Assembly: GCF_900119145.1 (NCBI RefSeq) | Contig: NZ_FPIY01000001.1 | Coordinates: 1-64,000 of the forward strand | Source: Cellulophaga fucicola | GTDB lineage: Bacteria > Bacteroidota > Bacteroidia > Flavobacteriales > Flavobacteriaceae | DNA: 64,000 bases | Direction: 5' to 3' | Shown here: one piece after another, positions 62,470 to 64,000 of the stretch | Position numbering within the stretch: position 1 is the first letter of the stretch | Layout of the letters: each line of letters opens with the position of its first letter | The notes under the pieces: model-generated | Told to the model about the DNA's origin: nothing | What the model saw: only the letters and a program-made list of their open reading frames with translations | Databases searched by the model: none | Translations under genes and position numbers: made by a program

Positions 62470-64000
62470 ATGGTGCACAATAAATTTTTATTTTTTTCAC
62501 TGTGTTTTTTCACAGTCCTATTTTCTTATGCTCAAAGAGATAGTGTAGTAGTTTTAGATGAAGTTGTTTTAACAGATGCAAAGTTATCTCAGTTTTCTGT
62601 AGGTAATAAAAAGCAAGTTTTAAAAGATTCGGTTTTAAGCAAGAGTCAATCTTTTACAGATTTGTTACGTTACAATAGCACAATATATTTTAAAGAAAAT
62701 GGCTATGGTATGGTATCTTCACCTTCTTTTAGAGGAACAAATGCGCAGCAAACTGCTGTAATTTGGAATGGTATAAACATTAACTCTCAATTAAACGGGC
62801 AAACAGATTTTAATACTGTTGTTACATCTAACTACAATAACGTAACCATAAAAAGTGGAGGAGGAAGTGTACAATACGGTAGTGGAGCCATAGGAGGTAG
62901 TATTCACCTAAATAGTACTTTTAATTTTAAAGAGCATTTAGATAACGAGGTGCGTATTGGTTATGGTAGTTTTAATACTCAAAGTACAAACTATAAACTT
63001 TCTTTAGGCTCTAAAAAGTTTTCACTAGACCTTGGTGTAAATTATAATTCATCTAATAATGATTATAAATATTTAGGAACAGATCAGAAAAATGAAAATG
63101 GAGCTTATGAAAACGGAAACGTTGACCTTAGTTTAGGGTATTTAATTTCAGACAATAATATTTTAAAACTATACCACAACACGTATTTGGGTTCTAGAGA
63201 TTTTTCAGGGACTTTATTAGTAAAGTCTAACGAGAATTATAAGAATACAAATGTTAGAACAATGTTAGAGTGGAGTAATTTTAATGATAAAAAAATTAGT
63301 CGCTTAAAACTTGCTCATTTATATGAAAGATATAGATATTATGCAAATAAAGATAGACCTGAATATGCCTTTGGTTATGCAAATTCTTATTTGTTTAATT
63401 ATGATTATAAATACACTTTTTCAAACGTAATACTAAACGGTATTGTAGATCATAATTATACAGATGTTATTGGGAGAAATATAGAGGAGTCTAACAGAAG
63501 CATTACATCATTATCAATCTTAATGCAGCACAAACTATCTAGTAAGTTTAAATATACATTTAATGTTAGAAAAGATTATACAGAAGATTTCTCTAGTCCA
63601 TTTCTGTTTGTTTTTAATGGTGATTATAGTTTTTCTAACATTTATAATATAACACTTAGTGCATCTAAAAATTATAGAATACCCACTTTTAACGATATGT
63701 ATTGGGTAGGAGCAGGTAATAAAGACTTAGTGCCAGAAACATCTAAACAAGTAGAGATTGGTAATTATTTTAAATTTAAAAATATTCAGTTTAACGTATT
63801 AGGTTATTATACCAAGTTGTCTGAAATGATACAATGGAGACCTATCTCTGGTGAAGGGTGGATACCTGTAAATGTAAAAGATGTTACACAATATGGAGCA
63901 GAAGCAGAAGTAGCTGTAACAAAACAAATAGGAAAAAGTAAATTAGTATGGTTAACTAATTACGCATATACAAAGTCTATAGACGATAGTAACGACAAAC
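62470..64000 (+). CDS. btuB: TonB-dependent receptor (BtuB-like), partial at window end
   Basis: First 510 codons of an outer-membrane receptor; no stop before the window ends. Signal peptide (MVHNKFLFFSLCFFTVLFSYAQ) is followed directly by a TonB-box-like VVVLDEVVLTDAKL and the plug domain (FTDLLRYNSTIYFKENGYGM, FRGTNAQQTAVIWNGININ, GGGSVQYGSGAIGG). Barrel strands with aromatic residues follow. ATG 62470 lies about 50 bases after the cobalamin riboswitch, which strongly implies corrinoid uptake. Divergent from the putative B12 ABC importer. Confidence 0.92.
   Translation, partial: MVHNKFLFFSLCFFTVLFSYAQRDSVVVLDEVVLTDAKLSQFSVGNKKQVLKDSVLSKSQSFTDLLRYNSTIYFKENGYGMVSSPSFRGTNAQQTAVIWNGININSQLNGQTDFNTVVTSNYNNVTIKSGGGSVQYGSGAIGGSIHLNSTFNFKEHLDNEVRIGYGSFNTQSTNYKLSLGSKKFSLDLGVNYNSSNNDYKYLGTDQKNENGAYENGNVDLSLGYLISDNNILKLYHNTYLGSRDFSGTLLVKSNENYKNTNVRTMLEWSNFNDKKISRLKLAHLYERYRYYANKDRPEYAFGYANSYLFNYDYKYTFSNVILNGIVDHNYTDVIGRNIEESNRSITSLSILMQHKLSSKFKYTFNVRKDYTEDFSSPFLFVFNGDYSFSNIYNITLSASKNYRIPTFNDMYWVGAGNKDLVPETSKQVEIGNYFKFKNIQFNVLGYYTKLSEMIQWRPISGEGWIPVNVKDVTQYGAEAEVAVTKQIGKSKLVWLTNYAYTKSIDDSNDK

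Noticed and set aside
1-64000. Horizontally acquired island, prophage or transposon
   Set aside because: No integrase other than XerD, no transposase, no abrupt composition change or flanking repeats were visible by reading.

Overview
The window is chromosomal DNA from a member of the Bacteroidota, almost certainly family Flavobacteriaceae. Evidence: very low GC, A/T-rich start regions without Shine-Dalgarno sequences, repeated -7 boxes of the form TAnnTTTG (some with TTTG about 19-20 bases upstream), many lipoproteins and short flavobacterial signal peptides, a fused ThrA, and flavobacterial families (DUF349, DUF2807, DUF6263, LytTR/His_kinase pairs). I cannot name the genus from the sequence alone. 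No prophage, transposase, CRISPR array or tRNA gene was seen; it reads as core genome with a few lineage-specific insertions.

Layout. 1-540: a 5S rRNA (end of an rRNA operon) and two hairpins. 539-6250: DUF349 protein and thrB-thrA on the minus strand, preceded by a Thr/Ile-rich leader ORF that looks like an attenuator; nnr is divergent from a promoter that abuts the thr promoter. 7.9-15.2 kb: STAS-like protein, clpC, then divergent gyrA and a TPR protein. 15.6-20.7 kb: an ECF sigma/membrane-protein pair, xerD, two paralogous outer-membrane barrels that share a duplicated promoter/leader, aroQ, a Dph6-like protein and a DUF3817 protein. 20.8-28 kb: lpdA, an MBL-fold hydrolase, a DUF1572 protein, two tandem msrB genes (one lipoprotein, one cytosolic), a collagen-like lipoprotein, an M48 lipoprotein protease and a UMF1-type MFS transporter. 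27.8-30.7 kb: a four-gene sigma / anti-sigma-like / two beta-repeat protein operon. 30.9-42.9 kb: lon, cmk, a LysM protein, rpsA, pyrR-pyrB, a small protein, rnz, an EamA transporter with a structured leader, pdxH and mtaB. 43-50 kb: a small GNAT-like protein, alpha/beta hydrolase, lytic transglycosylase, two envelope proteins, rpmH (53 codons) and carB. 50-56.7 kb: minus-strand envelope cluster with a LytTR two-component system, WG-repeat lipoprotein and DUF1266 lipoprotein. 56.8-64 kb: thioesterase, rmuC, and a cobalamin-uptake locus: an ABC transporter (binding protein, permease, ATPase) divergent from a cobalamin riboswitch and a TonB-dependent receptor that runs off the window.

The most unusual signals are regulatory: the Thr/Ile leader ORF before thrA, back-to-back -7 boxes between thrA and nnr, a long closing stem in the EamA transporter 5' leader, a hairpin at the expected 5' end of rpsA mRNA, a hairpin abutting the start codon of the B12-locus binding protein, and an ABC ATPase whose Walker A motif lies upstream of any ATG/GTG/TTG codon.
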